Shown: positions 13,369 through 21,237 of the stretch, piece after piece
Position numbering within the stretch: the first letter of the stretch is position 1
How the letters are laid out: each line of letters begins with the position of its first letter
IMG/VR virus record: IMGVR_UViG_3300025147_000006
Location: 1 to 42,303 of that record
Length of the DNA: 42,303 nucleotides
Reading direction: 5' to 3' (one strand)
Source of the DNA: a virus
The notes under the pieces: model-generated
The model's input: only the letters and a program-made list of their open reading frames with translations
Told to the model about the DNA's origin: nothing
Database searches by the model: none
Translations under genes and position numbers: made by a program

Positions 13369-13656
13369 ATGGATGGATTAATGCTTTTCACTTTAGATGT
13401 AATAGTTGGCAAAAAGAAAGAATTTGCAACACGAACCAAATTTTTATTAGCTTGCATAGACGATGAAACAGGTTATAACCATGTTTTAGCACCGAAATAT
13501 GGCTACGTACCACACGAAGAACAAATATATGATGGCTGCGTGAGGTATTTTCCTAAAGGTACAGAGGATTCACAAATGGAATTTGGCGAGGGTGAAGGTG
13601 TATACCAGTTTGTAGATAAACTCACTAAGGGAGCTTTTGAAGTTTGGTGTCTTTAA
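13369..13656 (+). CDS. Hypothetical protein (95 aa)
   Basis: ATG 13369 follows GGGAGATTTT; an in-frame ATG at 13354 has no SD. Predicted soluble alpha/beta protein with aromatic and acidic patches (YGYVPHEEQIYDGCVRYF). No family recognised. Confidence 0.6.
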   Translation: MDGLMLFTLDVIVGKKKEFATRTKFLLACIDDETGYNHVLAPKYGYVPHEEQIYDGCVRYFPKGTEDSQMEFGEGEGVYQFVDKLTKGAFEVWCL

Positions 13657-13691
13657 AAATACATTATGATAAGAAAAGGAGATAGTTTTAG

Positions 13692-14027
13692 ATGGCTAAA
13701 GATAGAGAGTCAGTAACTGAAAGCGGTAAAGCTTCGTTTTATGCAAGCATATATGATGATTTGCGAAATGCAGCTATGAATTGTGGTTGGGCGTTAGGTT
13801 TACATGGTAGTTTAGCAAATGATATGGATATTATGGCTATGCCTTGGACAGAAGATGCAAAGCCAGTGGAAAGCATGATTCAAACTTTATCTGATTGTTT
13901 TACTGATAGTCCGTGGAAAGACCACCATATAGTAGCACACTGCGATAAACCCAATAATCGTGTTGTTTACACAATGACAATATGGACAAATTGGTACTTA
14001 GATATAAATATTATTAAGACGTGGTAA
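13692..14027 (+). CDS. Conserved-looking phage protein, possible minimal nucleotidyltransferase fold
   Basis: A 111-aa protein with the segment GWALGLHGSLANDMDIMAMP (32-51). The GS...DMD pattern recalls the G-S-x-D-x-D signature of nucleotidyltransferases, and similar segments occur in a family of phage proteins of unknown function. Catalysis is not shown; only the motif resemblance is visible. SD AAAGGAGAT. It sits two genes before a radical SAM protein. Confidence 0.6.
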   Translation: MAKDRESVTESGKASFYASIYDDLRNAAMNCGWALGLHGSLANDMDIMAMPWTEDAKPVESMIQTLSDCFTDSPWKDHHIVAHCDKPNNRVVYTMTIWTNWYLDINIIKTW

Positions 14028-14066
14028 TTCACATAATGATAAAAGTACGTTTCAGGAGGGTAACAA

Positions 14067-14216
14067 ATGAACATTAAAATCAGTGAAGGTCACGGAGTAA
14101 CAGAAATTATTGAAGATAAAGGCATTTGGAGGATTAAACGCAATAATGCCGGTGTTGGAATAGTGGCACTTAAAAAGGTTATTGAGGTTATGAATGGGGA
14201 TAAATACGGAAAGTAG
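14067..14216 (+). CDS. Hypothetical protein (49 aa)
   Basis: SD AGGAGGG precedes the ATG. A small alpha/beta protein (MNIKISEGHGVTEIIEDKGI). The stop is 8 bases before the radical SAM gene. Function unknown. Confidence 0.6.
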   Translation: MNIKISEGHGVTEIIEDKGIWRIKRNNAGVGIVALKKVIEVMNGDKYGK

Positions 14217-14224
14217 GTGATTAA

Positions 14225-15112
14225 ATGAAAATTGGGCTTATAGATGTAGATGGACATAATTTCCCTAACTTAGCACAAATGAAAATATCCGCATATCACA
14301 AGCAAAAAGGCGATCAAGTCGAATGGGCAAATAGTTTAGAAGTGTATGACAAGGTTTATATATCAAAAGTGTTCATATTTTCAAAGGATTTCGATACTTG
14401 CATTAATGCTGATGAAATCGTTAAGGGTGGCAGCGGATATGATTTAGAAAACAAACTGCCGTCTGAAATTGAAGTCATGTGTCCTGACTATAACTTATAT
14501 CCACAATACAAAGAAGCATATGGATTTATGACTAGAGGATGCCCCCGGAATTGTCCATTTTGTATAGTTGGAGAGAAAGAAGGTTGTAAGGCTTATAAGG
14601 TAGCTGATTTAAAACAGTTTTGGACAGGTCAAAAGGAAATAAAGTTACTTGATCCTAATCTCTTAGCTTGCAAAACTGAAAAATACAAATTATTACAACA
14701 GCTAGTAGATAGCAAAGTATATGTAGATTTTACACAAGGGTTAGACATTAGGCTTATGGATGATAAGGCAATTGATTTAATAAAGCAGATTAAGTTAAAA
14801 ATGGTGCATTTCGCATGGGATAGAGAAAAGGACACACGGTTAATACTTAAAAACTTAGAAGCGTTTAAAAAGGCTACAGGGATTAACAGAAGAAAAGCCG
14901 CGGTATACGTTTTAACTAATTATGAGACAAGCTTTGAATTTGATTTATATAGAGTTTACGAATTAAAAAGGTTAGGGTATGACCCTTACATAATGATTTA
15001 TAACAAAGAAACGGCATCTGAGAATGTGAGATATTTGCAAAGGTGGGTAAATAATAAGATCATTTTTCAAAGTTGTGAAAAGTTCGAAGATTATAACCAT
15101 AAAATAGGATAA
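14225..15112 (+). CDS. Radical SAM protein
   Basis: A 295-aa protein. GCPRNCPFC (105-113) supplies the CxxxCxxC iron-sulphur motif with Cys106, Cys110 and Cys113. The preceding 100 residues resemble the N-terminal part of B12-binding-type radical SAM proteins (MKIGLIDVDGHNFPNLAQMK) but are too short for a full cobalamin domain. Downstream DFTQGLDIRLMDDKAIDLIK fits the barrel. Such proteins occur in Firmicute phage early regions; their substrate is unknown. Between SSB and the initiator gene, a role in nucleotide or DNA modification is a reasonable guess, not shown. Confidence 0.85.
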   Translation: MKIGLIDVDGHNFPNLAQMKISAYHKQKGDQVEWANSLEVYDKVYISKVFIFSKDFDTCINADEIVKGGSGYDLENKLPSEIEVMCPDYNLYPQYKEAYGFMTRGCPRNCPFCIVGEKEGCKAYKVADLKQFWTGQKEIKLLDPNLLACKTEKYKLLQQLVDSKVYVDFTQGLDIRLMDDKAIDLIKQIKLKMVHFAWDREKDTRLILKNLEAFKKATGINRRKAAVYVLTNYETSFEFDLYRVYELKRLGYDPYIMIYNKETASENVRYLQRWVNNKIIFQSCEKFEDYNHKIG

Positions 15113-15127
15113 AGTAGGTGATTAAAA

Positions 15128-15844
15128 TTGACAGGCGGGGCGTTTCAAACATCAAGAGAGATATTCAGCAACGACATATGGCAGAACATAGTTGAATTTA
15201 GATTATTCTTTCTTATATACGGCAAAGCGATTTTTGCTAGTGAGGTTAAGGTGGGAGGGGTAGAAGTTAAAAGAGGTCAATGGCTACGGTCAATAAGAAA
15301 CTTGCAATCAGACCTTGAGTATAAAGAGAACCGTTCCATCAAAAAATATTCAACTTCAACAATTGATAGAGCAATTAAGAATTTAGTTAAGAGTGAACGA
15401 ATAAAAGTCGAGACTACCGAACTTGGAACACTGTTTGAAGTCGTGAACTACGCTAAATATCAAGAGTTCGACAACTATAAAAACTGCATTGAGAACGCAG
15501 AGAGAACAGTAGCGAAACAGCAAGAGAACAGTAGCGAAACAGTAACGAAACAAATAGAGAACAATAATAAGAATGTAAAGAATGTAAAGAAGGTTAAAGA
15601 AATAAAAGAAGTATTTATATCCGTACAACATCTTAGCATGACAGAAGAAGAGTATAACAAATTAGTTATGGAATACGGATTAGAAAAAGTTACGGCTAAA
15701 ATAGAACACGCAATGAATTATACAAACCTTAAAAAATATGTTTCTTTATATCTTACTTTAAACAACTGGTTGAAAGCCGAAGTTGTGAAAAATGCTCCAC
15801 CAGTACCAAAACCGAGAACCGACTGTTATAGGATGGTGCCTTAA
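15128..15844 (+). CDS. DnaD-like replication initiator / helicase-loading protein
   Basis: A 238-aa protein with TTG start after GTAGGTGATT. The N-terminal 115 residues (TSREIFSNDIWQNIVEFRLF and KKYSTSTIDRAIKNLVKSER) form the winged-helix domain typical of phage replisome organisers and DnaD-type proteins. A low-complexity Gln/Asn/Lys linker (about 120-155) follows, then a C-terminal helical domain. The linker DNA carries tandem iterons (15501-15542). The DnaB gene starts at the last base of its stop codon, so the two probably work as initiator/loader and helicase. Confidence 0.78.
   Translation: MTGGAFQTSREIFSNDIWQNIVEFRLFFLIYGKAIFASEVKVGGVEVKRGQWLRSIRNLQSDLEYKENRSIKKYSTSTIDRAIKNLVKSERIKVETTELGTLFEVVNYAKYQEFDNYKNCIENAERTVAKQQENSSETVTKQIENNNKNVKNVKKVKEIKEVFISVQHLSMTEEEYNKLVMEYGLEKVTAKIEHAMNYTNLKKYVSLYLTLNNWLKAEVVKNAPPVPKPRTDCYRMVP
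15501..15542 (+). repeat. Iterons within the initiator gene, candidate lytic origin
   Basis: AGAGAACAGTAGCGAAACAG occurs perfectly at 15501-15520 and 15523-15542 (22-bp period). Partial copies lie on both sides (GAGAACGCAG before; AACGAAACAAATAGAGAACA after). An AT-rich purine tract with two GAATGTAAA copies follows. Origins inside the initiator gene, as in lambda O, have this layout. Confidence 0.55.
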
Positions 15845-17154
15845 TGAACATAAGAATGCCACCGCAAAGCTTAGAAGCTGAACAATCCCTATTAGGTGCT
15901 GCAATGATAGATAAAAAGGCAGCGATAGAGATTATCCAACATATTAGCGTAGATGATTTTTACAATTTAGAGAATCAAGCCATATTTGATGCTATAAGCC
16001 GTTTGAGCAATGAAAACAAAGCAATAGACATTATTACAGTGTCAGACAAATTAAGCAGCCTAAACAGGCTAGATGAAGTCGGAGGGCTAGAACATCTAAG
16101 CAACTTAGCAACAAATGTTATTACAACAGCTAATGTTAAAAGCTGTATTGGTATTGTTAAAGGTAAATCTATTCGCAGGAAGTTTATAACGGCAGGCATG
16201 AACATTATTGACGGAGCGTATGACGGGAATTATGAGACTATTGCAGACTTTAAAGCAGACAGCTTGAAGCAGCTAGATATCAGGACTGAGGAAAAAACAA
16301 GTTTAACGATTTGCGATATTACAAATAACGTGATGCTAAATATTGAAGAACGGTTCAATCAAAAAGATACTTGCAAATTGCCATATGGTATTCCATGGCT
16401 AGATAAAAAAACAGGTGGGGCCCATGATACCGATTTAACAATAATAGCTGCTAGACCATCAGTAGGTAAAACATCTTTAGCAATGCAATTTGGATTGAAT
16501 TTTGCAAAGAAGGAAAAACACGTAGGCATATTTAGTTTAGAAATGAGTGCGGATCAGTTAGTTGAAAGGTTATTAGCTAATGTTGGACTTATACAGTTAG
16601 AAAGGTTGAGATACCCAACCAGTATGGAGGATTGTGACAATTTAAAACTAGCACAAGCACTAGCAATTGTTAACGGATTAAATCTTCATATCATTGATGA
16701 TATTTTTAAAATTGAGACAATTAGAGCGAAGTGCATGGAATTAAAGATTAATAAAATGCTTGATGCTGTGATAATTGATTATTTACAACTAGCCGAGACT
16801 ACACAAAAACACCACAGCGAGAATGATCGTGTTGGCTACATCACAAGACAATGCAAAATAATGGCAAAGGAATTGAGAGTTCCGGTAATTTTACTAAGCC
16901 AGTTGACAAGAGAGAATGAAAGAGATAACCGCAGACCTAAGTTAATGGATTTACGCTCTAGTGGCTCAATTGAACAGGATTCAGATAACGTGTTTTTTCT
17001 ACACGATGCCAGCAACGGCAATTATGAGCAAGAAAAGACCAGTAACAATGACATTGAATTAATAATTGCTAAGCAAAGAAACGGATTAAGAGATATTTTT
17101 GCAAATGTGAAGTTTTACAAAGAAACGCAACGGTGGGAGGGTGGATATGCTTAA
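15844..17154 (+). CDS. dnaB: Replicative DNA helicase, DnaB family
   Basis: A 436-aa helicase, full length for the family. The N-terminal domain begins MPPQSLEAEQSLLGAAMIDK. The RecA-like core has Walker A ARPSVGKTS (203-211), FSLEMSADQL (230-239), Walker B AVIIDYLQL (308-316) and the PVILLSQLTRENERDNRRPK segment with motif H3/H4 residues. It would unwind the phage replication fork and recruit host primase. It overlaps the upstream loader gene by one base. Confidence 0.95.
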   Translation: MNIRMPPQSLEAEQSLLGAAMIDKKAAIEIIQHISVDDFYNLENQAIFDAISRLSNENKAIDIITVSDKLSSLNRLDEVGGLEHLSNLATNVITTANVKSCIGIVKGKSIRRKFITAGMNIIDGAYDGNYETIADFKADSLKQLDIRTEEKTSLTICDITNNVMLNIEERFNQKDTCKLPYGIPWLDKKTGGAHDTDLTIIAARPSVGKTSLAMQFGLNFAKKEKHVGIFSLEMSADQLVERLLANVGLIQLERLRYPTSMEDCDNLKLAQALAIVNGLNLHIIDDIFKIETIRAKCMELKINKMLDAVIIDYLQLAETTQKHHSENDRVGYITRQCKIMAKELRVPVILLSQLTRENERDNRRPKLMDLRSSGSIEQDSDNVFFLHDASNGNYEQEKTSNNDIELIIAKQRNGLRDIFANVKFYKETQRWEGGYA

Positions 17155-17251
17155 AATCTTAACAGCTAAAAAGCTTGAAAAGCTATCAAATGCTAAGAAA
17201 TGTGAGTACATGAGGTTGATTATTTTAGGTAAATGCGAATGGAGGGGTTGA
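17147..17251 (+). CDS. 34-aa basic peptide
   Basis: Begins inside the end of dnaB after GGGAGGGTGGAT. Sequence MLKILTAKKLEKLSNAKKCE with two Cys and a basic helix. Its end overlaps the next gene's SD (GGAGGGG). Real translation is likely from context, function unknown. Confidence 0.5.
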   Translation: MLKILTAKKLEKLSNAKKCEYMRLIILGKCEWRG

Positions 17252-17252
17252 A

Positions 17253-17432
17253 ATGAGCCTATACGAACGAGCAATGAAAGCTTATGAATGGAATAAAGAA
17301 CACGAAACACCTTGCAACAACTGCACTGGTTTAACTCAAATAGGGACCGCATACTTCTGCAAGATTAAAGATAAGTTTTTATTACCTAGTTTTCCACCGA
17401 ATAAATGTGAACAAAAGGAGGGATTGAAATGA
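17253..17432 (+). CDS. Cys-rich small protein (59 aa)
   Basis: SD GGAGGGG. Pattern CNNC (21-24), C36 and C52 (PNKCEQKEG), spaced like a small zinc-binding phage protein. Overlaps the following membrane protein gene by ATGA. Function unknown. Confidence 0.65.
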   Translation: MSLYERAMKAYEWNKEHETPCNNCTGLTQIGTAYFCKIKDKFLLPSFPPNKCEQKEGLK

Positions 17433-17569
17433 GCGATACACAGCAAACAGTAGGGATTGCAGTAATAATATTTAGTTTTATAATGGCATACTGGAACGCA
17501 GATTCAAAGCAATCAAAAGTAATTTATTGGGCAGCATCGGCGTTATTTGTTGGGATGGTGATATTTTGA
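17429..17569 (+). CDS. 46-aa two-span membrane protein
   Basis: Two hydrophobic segments (GIAVIIFSFIMAYW and VIYWAASALFVGMVIF) with a short polar turn between. SD AAAGGAGGG. Small phage membrane protein of unknown role; holin-like in size but placed in the early region. Confidence 0.6.
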   Translation: MSDTQQTVGIAVIIFSFIMAYWNADSKQSKVIYWAASALFVGMVIF

Positions 17570-17688
17570 TTAAATATTTGTATTACATAATGCACGCTTT
17601 CACAGGGTGTGATGATTTTGACTATTCGAAACGAGGATTAGCGGTTTGTAATAAGTGTGGTAGAAAGTATTTTATATTTATAAAGTGA
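17566..17688 (+). CDS. 40-aa zinc-ribbon peptide (TTG start)
   Basis: TTG 17566 overlaps the previous stop; GATGGTGAT is the SD. Contains CDDFDYSKRGLAVCNKCGRK, a typical CxxC half ribbon with an upstream Cys. Function unknown. Confidence 0.55.
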   Translation: MIKYLYYIMHAFTGCDDFDYSKRGLAVCNKCGRKYFIFIK

Positions 17689-17697
17689 GGTGAGATT

Positions 17698-17949
17698 TTG
17701 AAACAGGTTAATTTATTCGGAGAGTTGCAAGAAACGGAAAAGCCTGAGCCGTTACGTAAACAGAAATTTAAAACAATGCAACAAATACATGGAACTAACA
17801 ATAATGAAATTTGCAAGACCTGCATACACGCCAAAAGTATTGAGTTTGCAAAAGTTTATTGGAAATGTGAATTGTGGAAATTGTCGCACAGTAGTGCAAC
17901 AGATATAAGGCTTAAAAATACAGCTTGTGGAAGGTGGGAACAAAAATGA
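17698..17949 (+). CDS. Hypothetical zinc-ribbon-like phage protein (83 aa)
   Basis: TTG start after AGGTGAG. N terminus KQVNLFGELQE resembles a conserved phage protein family; the C-terminal half has CKTCIHAKS, KCELWKLS and a final Cys before GRWEQK, a four-Cys arrangement. Overlaps recU by 4 bases. Confidence 0.65.
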   Translation: MKQVNLFGELQETEKPEPLRKQKFKTMQQIHGTNNNEICKTCIHAKSIEFAKVYWKCELWKLSHSSATDIRLKNTACGRWEQK

Positions 17950-18545
17950 GCACAACCAGTGGGAAAAAGTTCGAAAACAACTGGCGAGACAGTATACCAC
18001 CTAACATATTTTTCTATCGTTTTAATGACGGTACAAGTGCGTGGGATGGCAGTAAGCCAAAATTAGCAACAGAAACAAGTGAAACGAGGTTCCAAGCTAA
18101 AAACCTGTGCGACTGTGAAATGTTTGACGGAAACAATTTGTATTTGCTAGAACTCAAAAGCCACAAAGGAGCATCATTGCCGTATGCAGCATTTTTGAAG
18201 AAGAATATCAAAGGCAAGTTTGACCCAAAAGATGAGAAGTGCATTAGTCAAATACTAAAATTAAGTAAGGCAAGTACATACAAAAACATAATAGCAGGAT
18301 TTGTTATTCATTTTGCTGACATTGGAACTACATATTTTTGTAAGGCAGACGATGTTTTATATTTTATAAGTCACGAGGTCCGGAAATCTATTCCAATAAG
18401 CTGGTGTGAAGAATGGGGTATACAAATATTCGGTAAACTCAAAAAAGTTAACTATTCGTGGGATATAAAAAGTTTCGTGGAGAACAAGCCTGTTGAGATA
18501 CCACCTGTTATTCCAAAATGGGAGTTAGAGCAAGACGGATGGTAA
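17946..18545 (+). CDS. recU: RecU-like Holliday junction resolvase
   Basis: A 199-aa protein. ATG 17946 is preceded by AAGGTGGG; an in-frame earlier start overlaps the upstream gene. SGKKFENNWRDSIPP and the nuclease core DCEMFDGNNLYLLELKSHKG (56-75, with the E-x-K of the PD-(D/E)xK fold at Glu69/Lys71) match RecU. It cuts four-way junctions made by recombination or replication, preparing concatemers for packaging. Confidence 0.88.
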   Translation: MSTTSGKKFENNWRDSIPPNIFFYRFNDGTSAWDGSKPKLATETSETRFQAKNLCDCEMFDGNNLYLLELKSHKGASLPYAAFLKKNIKGKFDPKDEKCISQILKLSKASTYKNIIAGFVIHFADIGTTYFCKADDVLYFISHEVRKSIPISWCEEWGIQIFGKLKKVNYSWDIKSFVENKPVEIPPVIPKWELEQDGW

Positions 18546-18610
18546 AGGTAGAGTAATTCTAAGGGGTACAAACTAAAAATGACTAGAAAGACAAATGGAG
18601 GGGTTAAAAC

Positions 18611-18880
18611 ATGAATAATATTAAAAATGCAACAGAGTATTGGAAAGAGTTTAAACAAGAAGCCATTGATATGATAAAAAACGGTGAAGATGATGGCGGA
18701 GAATTAGAAAAGCAAGTACCAATGTGTGATTTGGCAATTCAAGCACTAGAAGAAAAGCAAGAGCGCGAGTGTAATCAAAAATTATGCGGTTATTGTGTGG
18801 CTTTAAATCACTTAACTAAAGCAAGCCACCGAAATGCTTACAAATATTGTCCTATGTGCAGTAAGGAGGTTAAAACATGA
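18611..18880 (+). CDS. Hypothetical protein with C-terminal zinc ribbon
   Basis: An 89-aa protein with an acidic helical N-terminal part and a C-terminal CGYC...CPMC pair separated by a His-containing stretch (residues about 59-82), a standard zinc ribbon. SD GGAGGGG. Function unknown; similar proteins are common in clostridial phages. Confidence 0.7.
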   Translation: MNNIKNATEYWKEFKQEAIDMIKNGEDDGGELEKQVPMCDLAIQALEEKQERECNQKLCGYCVALNHLTKASHRNAYKYCPMCSKEVKT

Positions 18881-19146
18881 TACTAAAATTAAATGATACA
18901 TACCAAATAACCACAGATAATAAAAACGTGGTACTGGAAGAACTAAAAACAATTAAAGACGGTGACCGTAAAGGTGAGCAATATTGGTCTACCGTTGGCT
19001 ATTATCCAAACTTTAGATGGGCAGAAAAGGGATGTATGGAACATGGATTAATGACAGCTGATGTCGAAGGATTAAGGCACATTATTGAGTGTCTGGAGAG
19101 ATGTACCGCAGACATAATGGCAAAGTGCAAGGAGATAACAGGATGA
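18877..19146 (+). CDS. DUF5405-like protein
   Basis: An 89-aa protein. MILKLNDTYQITTDNKNVVL, then YWSTVGYYPNF, resembles the DUF5405 family of small phage proteins. Overlaps genes on both sides by 4 bases. Function unknown; assignment is tentative. Confidence 0.6.
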   Translation: MILKLNDTYQITTDNKNVVLEELKTIKDGDRKGEQYWSTVGYYPNFRWAEKGCMEHGLMTADVEGLRHIIECLERCTADIMAKCKEITG

Positions 19147-19508
19147 AAGTATCTAATGACAAAACAAGAACGTGCAAAGTATGTGATAAGTTATTAACTC
19201 CATATCAATTACTTTGCTGTAGCCGTAGTTGCGCGGCTGTAAATAAAGATAGAAATACTGTAGTAATGCATAAAAATTGTAGATATTGTGGAAAGCCATT
19301 TGATACTAAAAGTGTTAAAAGAGATGCCTGTAAAACATATTGTAGAGAGCAAAATAAAGAAAAAGGAACTGACGAGGAATATGACAGACCATACACACAC
19401 GAAACGCGCTATCTAATAAGGTTATGGACTAGACAGGGAGACAGTAAGACAGATATAGCTTTGATGTTAAAAAGAAGTTTGAAAAGCATTGAATTAGCTT
19501 TTAATTAG
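19143..19508 (+). CDS. Double zinc-finger protein with HTH-like C terminus
   Basis: A 121-aa protein; ATG 19143 follows AAGGAGATA. First Cys pair group CKVC...CCSRSC, second CRYCGKPF...CKTYC, two treble-clef or ribbon-like fingers. The C-terminal segment (RLWTRQGDSKTDIALMLKRS) looks like a helix-turn-helix of the sigma-4 type. It could be a regulator of late genes together with the sigma-like protein downstream; inference. Confidence 0.65.
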   Translation: MKVSNDKTRTCKVCDKLLTPYQLLCCSRSCAAVNKDRNTVVMHKNCRYCGKPFDTKSVKRDACKTYCREQNKEKGTDEEYDRPYTHETRYLIRLWTRQGDSKTDIALMLKRSLKSIELAFN

Positions 19509-19516
19509 GGGGATAA

Positions 19517-19846
19517 ATGACAAGTAAATACATAAAAGATGAAGTTAATAGGCTTGTAGGTTGTGAATTGGAAGAAGCAAATAAGAAGTTTCCGATGTTT
19601 GCGAGTAATCACGAAGGGTTCGCCGTGTTGCTTGAAGAATCAGATGAGGCAAGAGATGATCTAGCGGAAATAAAAATAAATCTTAATTGCGTGTGGGATA
19701 GTATTAAAGCTAATTCCACCGGATGGATAGCAATAGACAAAATTGAAAAATATGCTGAAAATCTAGCCTGTGAAGCCTTGCAAATTGCAGTAATGGCAAG
19801 GAAATACAGAGATAGTGCAAATACGAGGTTGACTGATGGACTATAA
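19517..19846 (+). CDS. Hypothetical phage protein (109 aa)
   Basis: The region FPMFASNHEGFAVLLEESDE (25-44) resembles a common phage family with an acidic helix, vaguely MazG-like in its ExxE spacing. The rest is helical. It overlaps the sigma-like gene by 11 bases. Function not known. Confidence 0.65.
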   Translation: MTSKYIKDEVNRLVGCELEEANKKFPMFASNHEGFAVLLEESDEARDDLAEIKINLNCVWDSIKANSTGWIAIDKIEKYAENLACEALQIAVMARKYRDSANTRLTDGL

Positions 19847-20300
19847 ACAATACTTTAAGCAATACAAAACCAATCTATCTCTCTTGTCACTAAAAAACAT
19901 AGAAAAGCAGCAGATATTAAGAGAGATATTAGACAGTCAAGATGTCGGTATTGCAGCACAAATTATATCTGATATGCCGTCTGTACATAGCACAGAGAGC
20001 GTTGTAGAGAGGTTAGCTATTAGGAGAGAGGAACAACAGTTAGAATTAAATGTGCGGTTAAAATTAGTCGAAAATGATATGTTTAGTTTGCAGTGTAGTT
20101 GTAATCAAGCAGAAGCGTATTTAAGCGTTTTAGGGAGTGAGGAAAGGTTTGTGGTAGAACAGTATTACTTACAAGAACTAAGCTTCCCACAAATCGCTGA
20201 TGCGTACCAGTGTCACTATAGAGAGCGAAGGGAAGTAAGAGCATTGCAATATTTACAGGAGAGCGCGTTGAAGAAGATAAATGGTTTGTTAAAAGCGTAA
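19836..20300 (+). CDS. Sigma-70 region 4-like / ArpU-type transcription regulator
   Basis: A 154-aa protein, last gene of the early operon. The N-terminal half is coiled. The C-terminal part, LGSEERFVVEQYYLQELSFP followed by IADAYQCHYRERREVRALQY, has the layout of a sigma region 4 helix-turn-helix as in ArpU and related late-gene activators. Such regulators typically end early regions. The late promoter with three phased heptamers lies about 840 bp downstream and is a natural target. Function inferred from fold and place. Confidence 0.75.
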   Translation: MDYKQYFKQYKTNLSLLSLKNIEKQQILREILDSQDVGIAAQIISDMPSVHSTESVVERLAIRREEQQLELNVRLKLVENDMFSLQCSCNQAEAYLSVLGSEERFVVEQYYLQELSFPQIADAYQCHYRERREVRALQYLQESALKKINGLLKA

Positions 20301-20303
20301 AGA

Positions 20304-20329
20304 AAAAGCCCTACTTATGTGGGGCTTTT
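20304..20329. terminator. Bidirectional terminator closing the early operon
   Basis: AAAAGCCC (20304-20311) pairs with GGGCTTTT (20322-20329). The T run is better on the minus strand (CTTTTTC). It sits between the converging early operon and the three-gene minus operon. Confidence 0.8.
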
Positions 20330-20336
20330 GGGCTGT

Positions 20337-20549
20337 TCATTTGCCATTCCAATTTATTAAATTATCTTGCCAGTCTGATATTTCTTTAATGCAAGCCTTA
20401 TAATGTCTGGTTATGATTGTTTTTTCCTGTTCCATTACCAAAACTTTCATTTTATTGGCATATTTGATTATTTTTGTGCGTTCTTCAATTGGTAAGTTAT
20501 TAAATTCTTCTGAATCGCCGCTACCATATTCAAAATACTTATTCTTCAT
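20337..20549 (-). CDS. 70-aa hypothetical protein, third gene of minus operon
   Basis: A charged helical protein (MKNKYFEYGSGDSEEFNNLP). SD GGAGG within the end of the preceding RHH-like gene and ATG two bases before... its start lies one base past that gene's stop. A toxin partner role to the RHH-like protein is conceivable but no toxin motif is visible. Confidence 0.65.
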   Translation of the reverse strand: MKNKYFEYGSGDSEEFNNLPIEERTKIIKYANKMKVLVMEQEKTIITRHYKACIKEISDWQDNLINWNGK

Positions 20550-20550
20550 C

Positions 20551-20715
20551 TCATTTTTCCTCCTTCAATTTTTTAATAATCCCTGCGCTTGCATCTAGCG
20601 AGATAATGAGTTTAATATAGCCTGTGCGGTCTGTGCCGAGTTGTTCGGCTTGTAGTTTTAACGCTTCCCATTCAGTGTCCGAGAAGCGCATTGTGCGCCT
20701 TGTTTCGAGGGGCAT
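20551..20715 (-). CDS. RHH-like regulator (54 aa)
   Basis: Too short for many gene finders but with a perfect SD (AAGGAGGTGAT) and an ATG directly after the upstream stop (TAAATG). LETRRTMRFSDTEWEALKLQ, then LGTDRTGYIKLIIS, fits a beta strand and two helices of an Arc/CopG-type protein. Likely autoregulator of this operon or an antitoxin-type DNA binder. Confidence 0.65.
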   Translation of the reverse strand: MPLETRRTMRFSDTEWEALKLQAEQLGTDRTGYIKLIISLDASAGIIKKLKEEK

Positions 20716-21039
20716 TTATATCACCTCCTTGTAACAAATGTTTACAAGTCCATTAAAGTCTCTAATTGTTACGTAATGGAGGTTTAAAGTACCTACTGTA
20801 TTTATATATTTGTTATAGTCAATGCTTATACCGTGTAATTTTGGAGTTAATCTTACATCAAACTGATTACTGTTTTCTATGTGTTCGCCTGTCTTTTCAA
20901 TTTGTGCTATTGTACCACCGTTCCAACCTATTTGAGATTTCATTTCGCCAAGTAAATACAATAATGTGTTTGAATAATATCCTTCGTTTTTTACCATTTC
21001 GTTTATTTTCTTTTCTGTTGCTTTGCTTACGTAGCACAT
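20716..21039 (-). CDS. Hypothetical protein, first gene of minus operon (107 aa)
   Basis: ATG 21039 follows CGGAGGAAAACAAC; an earlier in-frame start (21105) would include the promoter. Begins MCYVSKATEKKINEMVKNEG; the C-terminal half is beta-like. No recognised family. It is co-transcribed with an RHH-like gene from a strong promoter. Confidence 0.65.
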   Translation of the reverse strand: MCYVSKATEKKINEMVKNEGYYSNTLLYLLGEMKSQIGWNGGTIAQIEKTGEHIENSNQFDVRLTPKLHGISIDYNKYINTVGTLNLHYVTIRDFNGLVNICYKEVI

Positions 21040-21073
21040 GTTGTTTTCCTCCGCTCGTTTATTTGATAATCTA

Positions 21074-21102
21074 AATATACTCCTATTGTATGACGTTGTC
21101 AA
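21074..21102 (-). promoter_or_regulatory. Strong promoter of the three-gene minus operon
   Basis: On the minus strand TTGACA (21102-21097), 17 bases, TATATT (21079-21074), 35 bases before the ATG at 21039. It diverges from the late promoter only about 60 bp away. Confidence 0.85.
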
Positions 21103-21136
21103 CATATTTATTCAAATATATTTCAATCCGTTTAAA

Positions 21137-21193
21137 ATTGCGTGAATATTGCGTGGTTATTGCGTTTACAGGGGATATGTTAGGTGATACAAT
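21137..21193 (+). promoter_or_regulatory. Late promoter with three helically phased heptamers
   Basis: TTTACA (21165-21170), 17 bases, TACAAT (21188-21193). Immediately upstream and abutting the -35, ATTGCGT occurs at 21137, 21148 and 21159, an exact 11-bp period that puts all copies on one face of the helix. This is the expected design of an activator-dependent promoter. It is the only good promoter seen ahead of the late operon. Confidence 0.75.
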
Positions 21194-21237
21194 GGTGGTA
21201 GTGAAATTTAAAATCTTAAATATTAGCAAATATTTTC

